Source: Buddleja alternifolia
Taxonomy: Eukaryota; Streptophyta; Magnoliopsida; Lamiales; Scrophulariaceae
Direction of reading: 5' to 3'
Assembly (NCBI GenBank): GCA_019426215.1
Contig: CM033394.1
Location: 38,624,423 to 38,688,422 of the forward strand
DNA length: 64,000 bases
Under the pieces are notes generated by a model. The model was not told the DNA's origin, did not search any database, and saw only the letters and a list, made by a program, of their open reading frames with translations. Shown here one piece after another: positions 31,326-44,459 of the stretch; the stretch's first letter is position 1, and every line of letters begins with the position of its first letter. The position numbers and the translations under genes are program-made.

Positions 31326-33211
31326 GTTAGGATCGGTGGAGCCCGGGGGATACCGGGCGCAACAAAAAAACATATATTTTAATAAAAACCTGGCATCCCC
31401 AAGTTAGGACAAGGCAGACATGGTACCATAGATTCAAAAATTCACTCAAAGAGAGTTTTCTCGAGTTTACCTCTTGAAGAACAAAACCGCAATGTCTTTT
31501 TAAGCTATTCCCTACTACACCTCTCCAGATTGGTTTTGCTATAGCGCCACAAGTGTTGCGCCTTTAAGATGTATCCACACCTTTGCTCGTACCCTCGATT
31601 ATCTCTAACAGTGCTAGCCAAGAGAAGATCGAACTTTGGTTTATGTGAAAAAAAGGTAGGAATATATTTTTGGTGTTCTTCGTACTCAACACATGAGTTG
31701 GAAGAAGTTCTTGTGAAAGAGGTGAAAGAGAAAAAATAGAGAGAAATAATCTCACAACTCTTAGTTGTGAATTAAGGTTTTCTTAAGTTAACTTTTTTTT
31801 TTAAATAAAATATCAATAATAAATATATATATATATATATATATAGTGAGAGTCCACCATAGGTCAAACCCACACACATACACGGCTAATATGGGCATAT
31901 GTATACACTTCCATATATGTATACATATTTTATGCTAATTTGTTAAGTTTCCTTCTATCTTAATTCTCTTCTTTAGTTAATTAGATCCACTAATTAACTA
32001 ACAAGATCTTTCTATATCAATTAGTCTTCTAATTAGTTAGAATAGATCCTACCAAATATATATATATTTTTTCCTCTTTCACACATTAATTAGTCTTTCC
32101 AAATTTAATATTTCAATATTAAACTATAAGACTATTATTAATTAAGACCACTTAATTAATTTATTCTTTTTCCCCCGATTAATTAATCTCTCCATTAATT
32201 CACAAAAGATTAACTAGCCAATAGGTACTACACTAAGTTAAGTGTGTGACCAATTAGGCTCATTAACGAGTTAGCAATAAGTCCTCCCATAGGCTAGATT
32301 AATTATTCACAATACTTAACTAGGCCTTGGATTAACCTCACCAATTAACCCAAGGCACCTATCGGTTGTGGATCGATGTCTAGCAACGTGGCCACGACTT
32401 CCTAGATGTTAACGATAAAAAACAAACCTATCAAGATTTCAATCTTCATGCGAGTTGAATCCCTCCATTTTTTTCCTGTCTAAGGCATAGGGATTGGCTA
32501 CGGTCGAAACCCTAGTAGCCTCGGAAACTATGACTATGTTGGCTTCACTAATGATCCGGTCTTCTAAGCAGGGATCACCAATCCCTCTTATAAGACTATG
32601 CTTTGGCCAGAGACCTTTCTCGATCATTCAGTTTCACTCAACAACATAGGAAATGCCAGGCTGTTACCTGTATGGATCCCTTGACGACTGCCATCTGTTC
32701 CGCTGTACTACCAGACTATACAGAACATGCACGCCGTATGACTCTCTTTAAGTGCCTGTGCATATCAAAGTATAGTGGGTAGTAACCTTTCCAATGATAT
32801 CTCAAGTCTAAGGATTATCTCACACTACGAAACCTAAGGACTCCAAGTTTGACAACACCAACGAGGAATCCTTAACGGGGCCGTTCAATTCCATATTTAC
32901 CCAAAGTATGAATCTTCATGCATGTATTGGCCATACTAGCCATCGACAATGGAATGTGTGAACCTCTTGGAAGAGTTACACGCATGAACAAGTCTTGGCG
33001 AGGCCAGTGATATCTCACATCTCACAGCCTCTATGACTTTTAACGTGTTTTAGGATTACGGTCTTTGAGAGTATTCCATAGTTATCCTGACCACCTCCCC
33101 TAACTAAATGTAATCCATAGGATCGTTATCTATACTCTCTTGTAAATTACAAGACCATCATAGTGTTTATGATCCAGTGTTCAAGCTAACAGATGGCTCG
33201 CCAGGCATACA
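31326..33211 (-). repeat. 3' LTR of the minus-strand copia element
   Basis: It matches 38317-40522 over its whole length; for example AAGAACAAAACCGCAA, CATGGTACCAT and GATCACCAA blocks occur in the same order. It is shorter (1886 bp) mainly because the other LTR has microsatellite expansions. Confidence 0.85.
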
Positions 33212-34980
33212 TATTATCAATTTCCCACTTGCTCAAGAGCCTACTGCTAATATTCCCACACAGGTCCATCTTCCAGATGACCTCTTGAACACAGCTCCTA
33301 TTCAAAGGTTTAGTGAAAGGGATTTGCCACATTTCCATCGAGTTGATTTCGTTCTACTTGAGCGTCGACTCTGATCAAATAATCTCTCAGATTTTTTGTT
33401 TTGCCACTAGGCATGTTTAGATAACAGGTGAGACCTTGCTCTTTTTCAAGAGCTTACACCCGTATTGATAATCATGGTGCATTTGTACTTGATTATTCGG
33501 TTGGTAGAACCTCATCTTATCCATAAGATAGGTTCACATGTCTAGATACCTTTTATCGCTGCATTCTTATGTGCGGTTTATCCTTTGTCTCTTCTCAAGA
33601 GACTTTCTCAGGTTTTACTCTCCCACTTGGCATAAAATAAATCCTCAATCATTACTTAAGTTCATATCTTAAGACTAGAGATTCTAGTTCCACTTTTCCA
33701 TGTTGTTCTCCCATAAACAACACCAATCCAATCCATTGGATCAAACAGGGGTTTGACTTAATACATTAGATGTATCAGTCAAAATCAATTTTAACTCATA
33801 GATTCGTATGTGCCTACTGGTCATACTTTTACAGGAATAATTTAATTCTTCCATGTTGAACTCGGTCAACATATTATCTATGTGTTCGGACAAAGAAGGG
33901 GTTATAGCAACCCAATGGCTCACACATGTTGCTACATCATGCAATTGGGGCACTTTTCCTTTTTAAGTCTATTTTTGAAAAATTGAGATGATGATCACAT
34001 GTACGTTACTCATGCAACATTGCCAAAATAGGATACCAATAAGCCAGATGTACACCTATTAACCTTTAGAACTTAAGGTTCTGAAAAGACCCAATCTGTA
34101 GATTGATCTTTGGAGCAGTTACACTTTATGCCGGCTCCCACAACTTGTCAAGACCTCTTGACTTTTGTCATATCCCCTGAATGCTTTTCTCAAGATCGAA
34201 GGGTATGGAACTTGTATTCATAGGTTTACAGGTTTACTAGTTCAATCACTTTAATTGCAAGTGGTGTTAGTGGTGTTTATGTTTATCGAGTCTCTAGGTT
34301 CCATTACTATCCACATTCTTTCATAAAAGAACTACTTCATCTTGAAGATAGGATATTATGAAATGATCCCTTTCATTTCAAGGTGTAATGAACGCGATAT
34401 TCCTAAGTTTTCTTAGGATACTTGTAAACATAGGATAAGAGGATCTCCAATCCTCAACTCTTCCCATTGTTTGTTTGACATAAGCAATACCTCTTACATC
34501 CTCGATGTGTGTGGTTTACATGTAACATCTTATGTGATGACTTTAGGGTTACACTCATTATTCTATGTCCAATAGATAAACATGCTCCCCAAGGTCATTA
34601 CCTTGGCAGCTAGATCAATGTATACATTTGTTGTTTTATATGAGTCAAATGTTATAAAGATAGCATGTTATAAGAATTAATCGTGGAACCACAACAATAA
34701 AACACACTTTTAATAAAATAAATCTCCACCCATAAACTAAAGTGGAGAAAGAAGGAAGTTCACAAATTAATTCAAAAAACATCATAAAACATTTTTCCAA
34801 AAACATTGTCTCATAATAGAAAATGACAAATAAATTATTTCTCATCCTTCAGCCTCGACTACGAGAAAAATGGTTCCTTAGCATCTTAAGGACCGCGACC
34901 TCATTTCTTTGTTCCTTCCTTCTTCTCACCATCTGTAATCCATTGCATAAGTGAGTATCCATACAGTGTGATAACACTTA
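33212..34980 (-). pseudogene. decayed copia pol 3' end
   Basis: Read on the minus strand, only traces remain, for example an RNase H tail block (GNVANPFH / PFTKPLNR in two frames) just before the polypurine tract. The rest of the segment is full of stops with no protease, integrase or RT motif that I could identify. Confidence 0.45.
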
Positions 34981-34989
34981 AGAAGCACA

Positions 34990-35870
34990 GTTAACTATTA
35001 AGTCAACTTTACAACAAATGTACCTTTTGTGCGCTCACGAGGAGGCTCAGGACATCGATCTTTCCAGTGTCCCTTCTTCTTGCAGTCAAAGCACTTCCCG
35101 TCATTCCCCGTCTTTCTTGATACCGCCCTTTGCTTAAAGTTTGTTGCCGGTCTCTTTCTTTTTTCCCCCTCTACTTTTCTTCTTACCAAAAGCGGGAGAT
35201 GAAGAAGTGTCAGCAAGCAGCACAAGCTTAGCCTCCTTGACCGTTGCCTCAGCAGTGCGCAACATGTCCAACAACTCTGGAAAAGTGACAACCAATTGGT
35301 TCATGTTGAAATTCACTACGAACTGATCGTAGGTAGGAGAGAGCAACTGAAGGACTAAATCAATTGCCAAGTCAGGATTTATTGACATCCCCATATCGTT
35401 GAGTTTGTTCACCAAGGCAATCATTCTCAACACATGATCAGTGACCGATGTTCCTTCAATCGTACGAGCTCTAAAAAACTCACGAGAGATAGCAAACCTC
35501 TCACGGCGTGTCGTAACGCCGTACAGCTCTTCCAGTGCAAAAATAATCTTTGATGTACGTTCTACAGTCTCAAACTGCCCCTTCAACTCATTAGTCATGG
35601 AGGCTAGAATGAGACAACACACATAGATATCGTCTTTTCCCCATTCTCATGTGCATCACGAGCAACCCTTGGAGCGGCAGCCTCAGGGGTAGGCTCAATA
35701 GGCTGGGTCAAGACATAGTCAGGGCCTTTCAGATTGCAGCACAATCTTAAGGTAGCGGTACTCGTCAGGGAAGTTCGGGCCATTAAGTTATTAGTTTGAA
35801 GGATTACTGAGAGTGGAGTTTTAGCCACTTGACTGTTACTTTGCGAAAACGGAAAAAACATTAGCATTCA
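34990..35870 (-). pseudogene. copia gag (UBN2-type) with CCHC knuckle, frameshifted
   Basis: Three overlapping minus-strand frames make one gag: 35867-35604 (N-terminal part with SVILQTNNL), 35622-35134 (TNELKGQFETVE, ALEELYGV, LVLQLLSPTYDQFVVNFNMN, ELLDMLRTAEATV) and 35291-34998 (CFDCKKKGHWKDRC knuckle). The order and content are those of plant copia gag. Two frame changes break it. It would coat element RNA. This gag is the best-preserved coding part of the element. Confidence 0.82.
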
Positions 35871-35879
35871 ATCATACAT

Positions 35880-38300
35880 TGTATCCACATGATATTATGG
35901 AAGTTTTAACTTTACGTGTGCTCCCACTGCTTTTTGAATTCCATCAACCCATTGACAAAAGACCGGAAATGTAACAATTTTCAGCGGGCTCGAGCGTCAA
36001 AGATCTCATGCCTCATTCCACGACTCGTGAGACAATGGGTGGTAACATTTGATCAGGCATGCCTGCCCCCATCCACCTCCAGGTGGTTCTCGAGATGTTT
36101 GCCTCACATTTTATGTACATCCCGAGAACACGATGCAACCGTGCACTATTCTGTGTGTAAGTCCGACCCATCAAATTCTGATAGCATAACAGTAGCTAGG
36201 TGGTCCCATGACTCATGGACGACTCCTTAGCGAAATTAAAACCCATGTGCTCTTCTAATATAACCTCCAGGTTATATAGAATGCTTAAATGTGAGATTAG
36301 TACACTTAATCTTGCCACCATTCCATGACTCGTGAGACAATGATGACAAGTCTCGCGCTATTCCCTCTCACATTTAGTGATGGAAGGCACTGGACCTAAT
36401 CAAGAGCTTCCGGGCCCCCGATTTCTCCATTTATGTCCATTTATGGACTTAATATTTCAACATGGGTTTTTTCACATATAAGGTCTCACCATTTTCAGTT
36501 ATTTATCTTTCTTAGGTGATCATGCAACACATCACATCATATATAAGACATAAGCAATAAATAACAATTAGCATGCTATACATAATGCGGTAAAGGTGAT
36601 CCTAGTCAAACCAATCCTAAAAACACCCTGAGCCATCAAGGTGTCGACCAATCTAATCTAAGGACCTGGACCCTATACTAAGGTCTTCATAGCTCCTCGA
36701 GCTTGAATGTCTCCATCTACGTCCGCAACATGTCTTCATCTTCGTCTTCAAAATACAACAATACAAGAGAAAAAGGAAACATCACCCTCTCATGTACATA
36801 AAATGAAAACTTGGCACGCAGGCCTCAAATTAAAACGACTAGTCTATGGCTCGACCTGGATCACCACATAATCACATAATACATGCTAGCATCATGCTTT
36901 TATATACATAAATTTACCGACTTTAATTAAGCATAATCTAATTCAATTAGTGGACCAATTAATTATTTTTATAAAAAATAAATTTCAGAAAATCCCATGA
37001 AAAATCATAATTCTCCATTAATCCGAATATTAATTCAATTTCCAAAACTCTAATATTCTTCTATTCTAGGAATCAATAAATATCACATTAATTTTTCAAG
37101 AACTAAATAATAAATACACGTTTTGAAAAACCAATGAAAAAGTCCACTTTTCCATATAATCCCCCCAAAAAAAACCATTTATTTTATTTAATTTCCAAAG
37201 TCCATAAAATACAAATTTTATCTCATACTTAGAATTCAAATAAAACTCATATTCATTGAAACTCCACAAAGAAGCCCACTTCTTCATTAAATCATAAAGG
37301 CCCCCAATTTCAAATCTCAGTTTCATTTTAATATCGAAAGTCAATAAAATACCAATTTTATCTCATCCTTTTCAAATTTCAAATGAAAGCCCATACTTTG
37401 AAAAGTCATGAAGAAATCCATTTCTTCAAAGGGGCCAATTTCAAAAAATTCAATTTTATTTTAATTTCGAAAGTCAATAAAATACTAGTTTTATTTCGTC
37501 TTTTTAAAATTTAAATAAAAGAATCATATTTTCGAAAATCTATGAAGAAGCCCTTTTTCAAAAACTCAATTTTATTTTAATTTCAAAAGTCAATAAAATA
37601 CCAATTTTATTTCGTTCTTTCAAAATATAAATAAAAGCCCACGTTTTTGAAAAGTCCATTTTTAGGCCCAAGCCTAAAAATATATCTAATTGCATTTTAA
37701 ATCCAAAAAATAAAATTACAAAATAGCCCCACAAGGCCAAATTGTAATCTACAAAAACTCGAGAAAAACCCTAGGATCCATATCCTAGTGGGCTTCCATA
37801 CGTTCTTGATCACAACAAGGTAGCAGCCGCGCTGCCCCAGAAATATCACTGTCGCGTACGGTGACGTTGTTGGACAGCGCCGCCTGCGGCGGTGGCACAA
37901 CAGTGGGGGCGCCGATGCGCATAGATCTCTTACTGTATGCGTGTGAGGTTGTTCAATGACCCCAAGTCATGCTCTGCCGTCAACGGACGGTGATGATAGT
38001 GGGTGTACCCGTGACGGCGCGTGAGCGTAGTCACGAGATCAAGCCCGTTTTCCTCAACTTTCAGTGTATAACGGTGCATGAATCCCAAGTGTTATTTCTT
38101 GATATAAAAATGCGGCAATCCAAGTTTTTATAAAAAGGCAATTCTTTAGATTTCGAAAAATACATTTTATTTTTCAGATTTCAACAATTTTAGTTGGTCC
38201 GAAATAAAATCAGAAAATCTAATCCATTTTTCATGCGATAAAATAAATTTAAAGCACATAAACATAAACACAGACAAAGAGTCCGGCCCATGTCAAAACC
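35880..38300 (-). other. long untranslated leader of the minus-strand copia element
   Basis: No coding frame. The segment 36300-38300 is homologous, in reverse orientation, to 42640-44290 of the plus-strand relative (shared AGGTCCTTAGATTAGATTGG and CTAGTCATTTTGATTT-type blocks). It contains tandem-like copies of an AATAAAATACCAATTTTATYTC block at about 37200, 37345, 37480 and 37595, with a period near 115-145 bp. Confidence 0.65.
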
Positions 38301-38301
38301 T

Positions 38302-38315
38302 TGGCTCTGATACAA
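38302..38315 (-). other. primer binding site of the minus-strand copia element
   Basis: The minus strand reads TTGTATCAGAGCCAA next to the LTR end (38317), the initiator Met tRNA type with one change from TGGTATCAGAGCC. Confidence 0.8.
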
Positions 38316-38755
38316 CTGTTGGGATCGATGGAGCCCTGCGCAGCAGAAAAATATGGATTTTAATAAAAATCCGGCATCCCCAGATTAGGGCTAGGCAGAC
38401 ATGGTACCATTGAATTCAAAAACTCATTAAAAGAGAGTTTTCTCGTGTTTCCCACTTGAAGAACAAAACCGCAACGTCTTTTTAAGCTACTCCCTGCTAC
38501 ACCTCTCCGGATTAGTTTTGCTCTAGCGCCCCAAGTGTTGCGCCTCTAAGATGTACCCACACCTTAGCTTGTACCCTCGATTATGAGAAGAAGGGGTAGG
38601 AATATATTTTTGGTGTTCTTCATACTCAACACATGAGTTGGAAGAAGTTCTTGTGAAAGAAGTGGACGAGAAAAGAAAGTGGGAAATAATCTCACAACTC
38701 TTAGTTGTGAATTATGATTTTCTTAAGTTAACATTTTCGAAAAAAAAAATATCAA

Positions 38756-38757
38756 TA

Positions 38758-38831
<74 letters not shown>
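38756..38831. repeat. compound (CA)n(TA)n(GA)n microsatellite
   Basis: Alternating CA, then TA, then GA runs inside the LTR; absent in this length from the partner LTR, where only a short TA run (31825-31844) is present. Confidence 0.92.
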
Positions 38832-38832
<1 letters not shown>

Positions 38833-39186
38833 TCCACCATAAGTCAACTCACACACATACACATACATGCCTAATATGGGCGTGTATATACACTTCCATA
38901 TATGTATATATATTTTATGCTAATTTGTTAAGTTTCATTCTATCTTAATTCTCTTTCTTAGTTAATTAGATCCACTTATTAACAAACATGATCTTTCCAT
39001 ATATTTGAGATCATTCTCAAATATATAAGATCTATCCAAATAAGATCTTTCCACATACTTAGTCAACTAATTAAATAAATAGATCTTACCATAATCACAA
39101 TATCTATCCTAATATATTTATAAGATCTTTCCATATCAATTAGTCATCCAATTAATTAGAATAGATCCTACCAAATATAATATGAG

Positions 39187-39215
39187 ATATATATATATAT
39201 ATATATATATATCAA

Positions 39216-39257
<42 letters not shown>
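39187..39257. repeat. compound (AT)n(AC)n microsatellite
   Basis: Second dinucleotide expansion in the same LTR, followed by a third (AT)n at about 39318-39343. Confidence 0.9.
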
Positions 39258-39260
<3 letters not shown>

Positions 39261-40522
39261 CTTGGTGAACAAGATAAAATCCTCCACCAAATCTATACAC
39301 ACATATACGCCCATACGTATATATATATATATATATATATATTCCTCTTTCACACTTAATTAGTCCATTAATTAATTAATCTTTCCCAATTTAATATTCT
39401 AATATTAAATTATAAGGCTATTATTAATTAATTAAGACCACTTAATTAATTTATTCTTTTTCTCCCGATTAATTAATTCCAAGTAATTAATCTCTCCATT
39501 AATTCACAAAGAATTAACTAGCCAATAGATACTACAATAAGTTAAGTGTATGATCCCTCGGACTCATTAACAAGCTAGCAATAAGTCCTCCCATAGGCAA
39601 GATTAATTATTCACAATAATTAACTTGGTCTTGGATTAATTTCACCGATTAACCCAAGGCACCTATCGATCGTGGATTGATGTCTCGCAACGTCGCCACG
39701 ATTTCCTAGATGTTAACGATGAAAAGCAAATCTATACAGATTTCGATCTTCATGCGAGTCGAATCCCTCCATCGTTTTCCCATCTAAGGCCTAGAGTTCG
39801 GAGATAGTCATAAACGTAGTAGCCTCGAAAACTATGACTATGTTAGTTCCACTAATGATCTGGCCTTCTAAGCAGGGATCACCAAACTCTCTTAAAAGAC
39901 TATGCTCTTGCCAGAGACTTTTGTCGATCATTCAGTTTCACTCCACAACATAGGAAATGCCAGGCTGTTAGTCCTGGATGGATTCCTTGATGACTTCCAT
40001 CTATTTTGGTGTACTACCAGACTCGTATGACTCTCCTAGAGTGCACGTGCATATCAAAGTATAGTGGGTAGTACCCTTTCCAATGACATCTCAAGTCTAA
40101 GGATTATCTCACACTACGAAACCCAAGGACTCCAAGTTCCACAGCACCAACGAGGAATCCTTAGCGGGGCCATTCAATTCTATACTTACCCAAAGTATGA
40201 ATCTTCACGCATGTATTGGCCATACTAGCCATCGATAATGGAACACGTCAACCTCTTGGAAGAGTTACATGCACGAATAAGTCTTGGCGAAGCCAGTGAT
40301 ATCCCATATCTCACAGCCTCTATGACTTGGAATGTGTTTTAGAATTACGGACTTTGAGAGCATTCCATAGGTATCCTGACCACCTCCCATAACCAAATGT
40401 AATCCATGGGATCTTTATCTATACTCTCCTGAAATAGTTTTGATATAATATAAATGACAATAGCATCATAGTTTTTATGATCCAGTATTTAAGCCAACAG
40501 ATGGCTTGTCGGACATAGAACA

Positions 40523-40879
40523 CTATCACTTAAAGAGTCACGCATAAAGGTTTTGCAAAAGGAAAAATAAGATGAAATCTACTTAGGAGAATTTGATTAT
40601 TCATTAGATGAAATAATTAAATAATTAGGTAAGATTAATTATTAATTCATTTCTTAGATTAATAAATTAATAGATTAATTTATCTAATATAATTATTTCA
40701 TTAATTTAATTATTTATTTAATTTATCAAAAAAATTAAATTATTTATTTATTGGATAAATTAATAATTAATAAATTAATATTAATTGAGTAAAATAAAGC
40801 CACTTGGGGTAGGAGCGGATGTTCTATTGGACGTCCACATATGCCTAGTTGGGTGTCCATGTAAGGCTTTTCTTGATAG
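40523..40879. other. spacer between two head-to-head copia elements
   Basis: 357 bp, very AT-rich (repeated TTAATTAATTT-type text at 40600-40790), no gene. Neither flank shows a convincing 5-bp target duplication. Confidence 0.6.
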
Positions 40880-42639
40880 TATTATGTGTCCGGCGAGCCA
40901 TTAATTGACTTGCATAAAAGTTCGTAAACAATATGACAGTCTTGTTTTATGAATATATAATCATTTGGTATTGTCTTTATCATAATTGCTTATATAGTCT
41001 TGATAAAGATCCCTTTGAATTACATAGAGCTAGGGTAGTGGTGTGTGACTATGCCACACTCTCAAGGGCTGCAATCCTTAAACCCTGTTCCAAGTCATAG
41101 AGACAATGAGATTAGGGATATCATAGTCTCGTCAAGACGTGTCTTTATATGTCATTCTCAAATGGGAGAGTGTCTTGTTCCTTAGACATTGACCCACCGG
41201 GTCAGTGCATATATGGAAATTCATACTTGGGAGAAACATGGAATTGAACGACCCAGCAAGGACACCTAGTTGGTTCTGTGTCGAACTTAAGAGTCCTTCG
41301 CTTTCGTAGTGCGAGGTTAATCCTTTGACTTGAAATGTCATGTCTGGAAAGAATACTACCCACTATACTTTGGTATACATAAGCACTCTAGGAGAGTCAT
41401 ACGGCGGCGTATGTTCTATATAGTATGGTAGTATAGCGGAACCTATGGGATTGGAACGAATTTATCGAGGGCATTAAACCCGGTGTTTTCTATACTATTG
41501 CGAGAATCTAAATGATCGATAAAAGCCTTTGATCAAAGCAAATGTGTTAGAAGGGGGATTGTTGGTCCCTGCTTAGAAGACTGTATCATTAGATGTCACA
41601 ATACAATCATAGTTTCTAAGGTTATTAGGGTTTTGACCGCCGCGATACCCTATACCATGGACGGCAAAAAGATGAAGGGACTCGACTCACATGAAGATCG
41701 TAACGGGGATATGTTTTGCTTTCGATCATTAACATCTAGGAAGTCGTGATGACGTTGCTAGACATCGATCCACGACCAATAGGTGCCTTGAATTAATATG
41801 GTGAAATTAGTTCAAGGTCTAATTAATTATTTGGATAACTAAATTTAGCCTATGGGAAAAGAATTATTGCTAGCTTGTTAATGAGCATAAGGGCTCACAC
41901 GCTTAACTTAGTATAGTACCTATGGGCTAAATAATGCTATGAGAATTAATGGAGAAATTAATTAATTAGAATTAATTAATTTGAGAAAGGATTGAAATTA
42001 ATTAAGTGGACTTAATTAATTATAGTCTCTAATTTAATGAGATATTCGATTAAGTGGGAGACAAATTAATTTGTGGGCTCATTTATTAATTGAGAAAAGA
42101 TTAATTAATTGGGTTATAGTCTATTTAATAAAGTCAATGGACTTGTTATTAATTAAATTAACTTGAGCCCAAGTATAATGAGGAGAGAAAAAGAAGACAA
42201 GGGCTACAAGGTCATTGGTGACCTAGTAGGCGTCCTCTACAAGAGGGGAAGAGATTCCAATCTCTTGCCCACCAAGTCAAGTCACATGCCTCTTTCATCA
42301 AAGGGAGGTGGAGTTTTTCTCTCTCATCTTTTCACAGTAAAAGAAAATCAAGAAGTCCTTTTACTTTCAATCAAGAAGGCAGAGTTTGGCATCTTCTTTG
42401 CTAGCACAGATAGAAGATGACGAGGGTGTAAGCTATGGTGTGGATACAATTGGAGGTGCCTATTAAAGCATTAAAAGAAAATATATTCTACGTTTTTGTT
42501 CTACGAGGTAAACACGAAAGTTATTTTATAGATTAATTTTTTAATCCGATGGTATCATATCAACCTATCTCTAATTTGTGGATGCATTTTCATTGTTTTT
42601 CATTTCCGCCGTGTGCATCCCCAGGGACGATTCCTAACA
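40880..42639 (+). repeat. 5' LTR of the plus-strand copia element
   Basis: 1760 bp, ending GATTCCTAACA directly before the primer site. It is homologous to 46763-47786 (shared CCGGYGAGCCATT, GTCTTGTTTTATGAATATA and TCTGGAAAG blocks). The start is TATTATG where the 3' copy has TGTTAG. Confidence 0.87.
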
Positions 42640-42640
42640 G

Positions 42641-42653
42641 TGGTATCAGAGTC
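42641..42653 (+). other. primer binding site of the plus-strand copia element
   Basis: TGGTATCAGAGTC, complementary to initiator Met tRNA with one change (GTC for GCC/GC), directly follows the LTR end. Confidence 0.88.
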
Positions 42654-42659
42654 AAGGTT

Positions 42660-44450
42660 AGACATGGCTCATGATCTTATTGACTGATAATAATCTGAAA
42701 ATATGTGGCTGCGTTTTTTGTATATAAAAAAAATTGGGGATTACACACGCTTGGAAGCCGTGTCTATACCGCCGCCAAGGCAGCGGTGCTGTAGCAGCGC
42801 CACCTACCAACAATAGCGGCTCACTGGCATCGAACGGGGAGCAATCGCTATTCGCGTGAACAACGACTGCTCACTGTTCCAGCCGCCAGTAGCGGCGGCT
42901 GCGTAAGATTGGGGCAGCGCGGCTACTGCCTTGTTCTCCTATTGAGATGCCTCGAACGGCAGCCCACTTAGTTTGGGCTAGGGTTTTTTCCTTTCCAAGT
43001 TTGTTTAATTGTGTTTTAGACCTTGGGTCATTTTTGCAATTATCCTAAAAATGCGGGCCTTATTTGTAATTTTGAAAATTTATGTTTTATTCAAAATCTC
43101 AAATAAAATTTTATGTTTTGGGAAATGCCTAAAAAATTTAAATATTTTCAAAATTAAAATTTTCATTTAAGTTTTTAGAATTAAAAAAATTAAATGGGTA
43201 TTTAATCAATTATCGGAAATTGATTTTGAATTATTATTTTTAGATAAACTAAAAAAGTTGAGACCTTTTTATGGGGTTTTCTAAAGTTGGTACTTGGGAA
43301 ATTAAGTCAATTTTGATCCACTAATTAAATCGATTATCCTTAATTAAAGTCGGTAATTTAAAGTTTGTTATTGCATGATGCGAGCATGTATTATGTGATT
43401 ATGTGGAGATCTGGGTCGAGCCATAAGACTAGTCATTTTGATTTAAGGCTTGCATGCCATGTTTTCTTTTTGTATATATGAGAGAATGAGGTTTCTTTTT
43501 CATTGTATCAGTGTTGTAATTTGAAAATGAAGGTGAAGACGTTTGAGGGCGAGGAGCTGTGAAGACCTTAGTATAGGGTCTAGGTCCTTAGATTAGATTG
43601 GTCAGCACCTTGGTGGCTCGCGGTATTTTTAGTTGGCTTGACTAGGATCACATTTACCGCTTTGTTTAGCATGCTCATGATTATTTATCTACTATGTCTT
43701 TTTGTATGATATGTTTGTTGCATGATCACCTCAAAGAAAGATAAATAATTGAATTTGGTGAGACCTTGATTGTAAAATATAAAAAAAAACGCCATAATAA
43801 ATATTAAGTCCCGAAATAGATAAGTTGGGGGCTTGGATGAACCCAACTAGGTCCAGAGCCTTCCATCATTAGCTGTGGGCGGGAATAGCCGATGGCTTGA
43901 TAACATCGTCTCACGAGTCGTGGAATGCTCTGTCAAATTCAAAGGTACTAATCTCACAACTAGGCACTCTATATGACAAGGAGGTCATATTAAAAGAGCA
44001 CACGGGTTTCAGTTTCGCCAAGGAGTCAGCCATGAGTCGTGGGACCACCTGGCTACTGTTATGCCATGAGAATTTGACGGGTCAGACTTAACCACAAATT
44101 AGTATACGGTGACATCGTGATCCCGGGACGTACATAAAATGTGAGGCAAAACATCTCGAGAACCACTTGGAGAGTGGAAGGGGCCGTCGTGCTTGTTCAA
44201 ATGTTAGCGACCATTGTATCACGAGTCGTGAAATGAGTTAGAGAGGCATTTGGCAGCTTGAGCCTACTAGAAATTTTAAATTTCCCGTTTATTCATCTGT
44301 AGGGAGATGAAAATTCAAAAAATAGAAGGAAAATGCATGTTATTAAAAAATCTAAGATATCATGTGCATATCTATGTCATATCTGAATGCTAATTATGTT
44401 TTTCGCTTTTCATTTTATTACACAGTTTGTTATGGATTTGATGGAACCCT
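42660..44450 (+). other. copia leader and deletion junction
   Basis: No gene. The first 1.6 kb is the long leader shared with the minus-strand relative; the homology ends near 44290 and integrase coding sense appears by about 44460, so the junction of the gag-protease-integrase deletion lies between. Confidence 0.55.
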
Positions 44451-44459
44451 AATTAATCA

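Larger units (their letters stand above)
31326..40522 (-). mobile_element. copia-family LTR retrotransposon with gag but little pol (minus strand)
   Basis: The 3' LTR is 31326-33211 and the 5' LTR 38317-40522, with a primer site at about 38302-38315 (TTGTATCAGAGCCAA on the minus strand) and a polypurine tract at about 33215-33235 (CAAGTGGGAAATTGA). The internal part has a leader of about 2.4 kb, a gag region (34990-35870), and only about 1.8 kb of decayed sequence where some 3.6 kb of pol is expected. No clear 5-bp target duplication was found (CCTAA against CTATC). A plus-strand relative follows at 40880. Confidence 0.85.
38317..40522 (-). repeat. 5' LTR of the minus-strand copia element
   Basis: 2206 bp. 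On the minus strand it starts TGTTCTATGTCCGACAAGCC and ends GATCCCAACA at the primer site. It is inverted relative to, and homologous with, the LTR at 40880-42639. It contains compound microsatellites (38756-38831, 39187-39257, 39318-39343). Confidence 0.87.

Noticed and set aside
32439..33374. Small ORFs in LTR sequence
   Set aside because: They are inside an LTR, and the same places in the partner LTR are not open.
38638..39353. ORFs with His-Thr and Ile-Tyr runs
   Set aside because: Translations of CA/TA microsatellites.
42163..42420. 85-codon ORF in a copia 5' LTR
   Set aside because: No domain, not open in the 3' LTR (which ends before it), and not conserved in the inverted relative.
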